Assembly: GCA_949752745.1 (NCBI GenBank)
Contig: OX457026.1
Coordinates: 39,219,394-39,283,393 of the forward strand
Direction: 5' to 3'
Length of the DNA stretch: 64,000 nucleotides
DNA from: Protula sp. h YS-2021
Taxonomy: Eukaryota > Annelida > Polychaeta > Sabellida > Serpulidae
This document shows, in pieces, positions 63,117-64,000 of this stretch. The notes under the pieces are model-generated. The model saw only the letters and a list, made by a program, of their open reading frames with translations. It was not told the origin of the DNA and made no database searches. A program made the position numbers and the translations under genes. Numbering within the stretch: position 1 is the first letter of the stretch; every line of letters begins with the position of its first letter.

Positions 63117-64000
63117 CTAATCCCCACGTAAAGGCAGGTAGAAGTGTGTTACGCTCAAGAGTTCAATCTTCAATAGCCAAAGTAGATATGCATACTTGTG
63201 AGTGAAACCTAAGCAGGAGACATCATACATTTACATTTATCTAACTTAGACGTGCCTTGAAGAATGATTAAGTAGTGATCAATCCGTCAAGTGATTCTAC
63301 AAATTTGCTCTTCGTGTGCAAAAACTACCAAGCTGGTGGCTGATGGACCAATTCAAAACGACACTCACATAAACGTTTGTCGGGCGTGTTTTAAAATACC
63401 ACATAAAATACCATCCTTATTCTACCGAGTATTACTTGAGCTTTAATCGCCACTGGCAGAACACCAGCCGGAACCAAAAGTAAGTTGACAGACAAGATAA
63501 CAAGCAATAAATTCAATCCCTCCCTTTTTTATTTGAAAAAAAATTCAATGTTTCCCACTTTATATAATTCAATGTTTCCCAGGTATTCAAGGTTTCCCAG
63601 TTTATATAATATATCTCTTTTACAGTAAAAGTGAACTTCATGGAATTTTTCAACATCCCACAATACTGCCATAAATGTCAATACGAATTTTTAGAATTCA
63701 CGAGATTCTTAATTCAAAACAACTTCTTTTCAAAACCGAAAAAAAAAAAAACAAAAAAAAAAAAAACGTACAAATCGAGCGACAAGTTTCAACTTGAGCA
63801 AAAATGGCCATTAAGATATTCAGATTTTAATCGAGAGTTGTTGAGCTGACACTCCCCCTCCCCACCCCCCCACCCCCCCCACCCCCACCTCAGTTATCTG
63901 TGGAGAGTGTGCATGGAAATGGCTCGAGAGAAATGACATTCAATAATCGCCCGTTATCTTGCCCCACTTATCAGCTGTAGTTTGAACCCTGACACAATGG
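63117..64000. other. DNA upstream of E1, probably intron
   Basis: AT-rich, with an A-rich tract at 63,740-63,766 and a C-rich tract at 63,853-63,888. No coding signal seen on either strand. The rest of SZT2 should continue beyond the window. Confidence 0.5.

Overview
The window is nuclear DNA from an animal genome. It has short exons bounded by GT-AG introns in consistent phase, a tRNA-derived SINE, a LINE pol remnant, short inverted-repeat elements, many minisatellites, and one 200-base assembly gap at 56,301-56,500. Intron lengths, repeat style and protein divergence suggest a marine invertebrate. I cannot name the phylum. Nothing bacterial (operons, ribosome binding sites, CRISPR) is present.

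One gene explains essentially all the real coding sequence. It is a very large minus-strand gene that I recognise, from remembered protein family features, as SZT2, the scaffold of the KICSTOR complex. KICSTOR brings the GATOR1 complex to the lysosome and so restrains mTORC1 when amino acids are scarce. I could chain 39 exons (E3 to E41) from 55,494 down to a TGA stop at 13,339. Reading phase agrees at 37 of the 38 junctions, giving about 2,515 codons. Two likely earlier exons (E2 near 59.6 kb, E1 near 63.05 kb) bring this to about 2,600. Vertebrate SZT2 is about 3,400 residues, so the N-terminal quarter should lie beyond base 64,000. One junction (E32/E33) needs a one-base correction in a G run, and one intron (E8/E9) appears to be GC-AG.

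Layout: 1-12.9 kb is the 3' flank, made of interspersed repeats, a fold-back element, minisatellites and microsatellites. 13.3-24.5 kb holds the 3' exons. 24.5-34.8 kb holds exons in repeat-rich introns, including a decayed LINE and a 167-bp tandem array broken by a small transposon. 34.8-50.7 kb holds the densest run of exons. 50.7-55.5 kb holds further exons with a SINE and a MITE. 55.5-64 kb is long AT-rich intron with the gap, a palindromic MITE, a 36-bp minisatellite and the two candidate 5' exons.

The most unusual feature is that many large minisatellites in this gene begin at a 5' splice site. In six clear cases (donors at 15,173, 20,546, 31,138, 37,301, 41,965 and 44,713), and more weakly at 48,476, the tandem unit contains the 5' splice site or a close donor-like sequence. 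In most of these it is a copy of the last part of the exon, the donor and the first intron bases, repeated about 8 to 42 times. Donors therefore occur in tandem by the dozen, while no acceptor is duplicated. Other arrays (after 24,227, 28,446 and 43,485) start within about 10-20 bases of a donor without copying it. I know of no standard element class that describes this.
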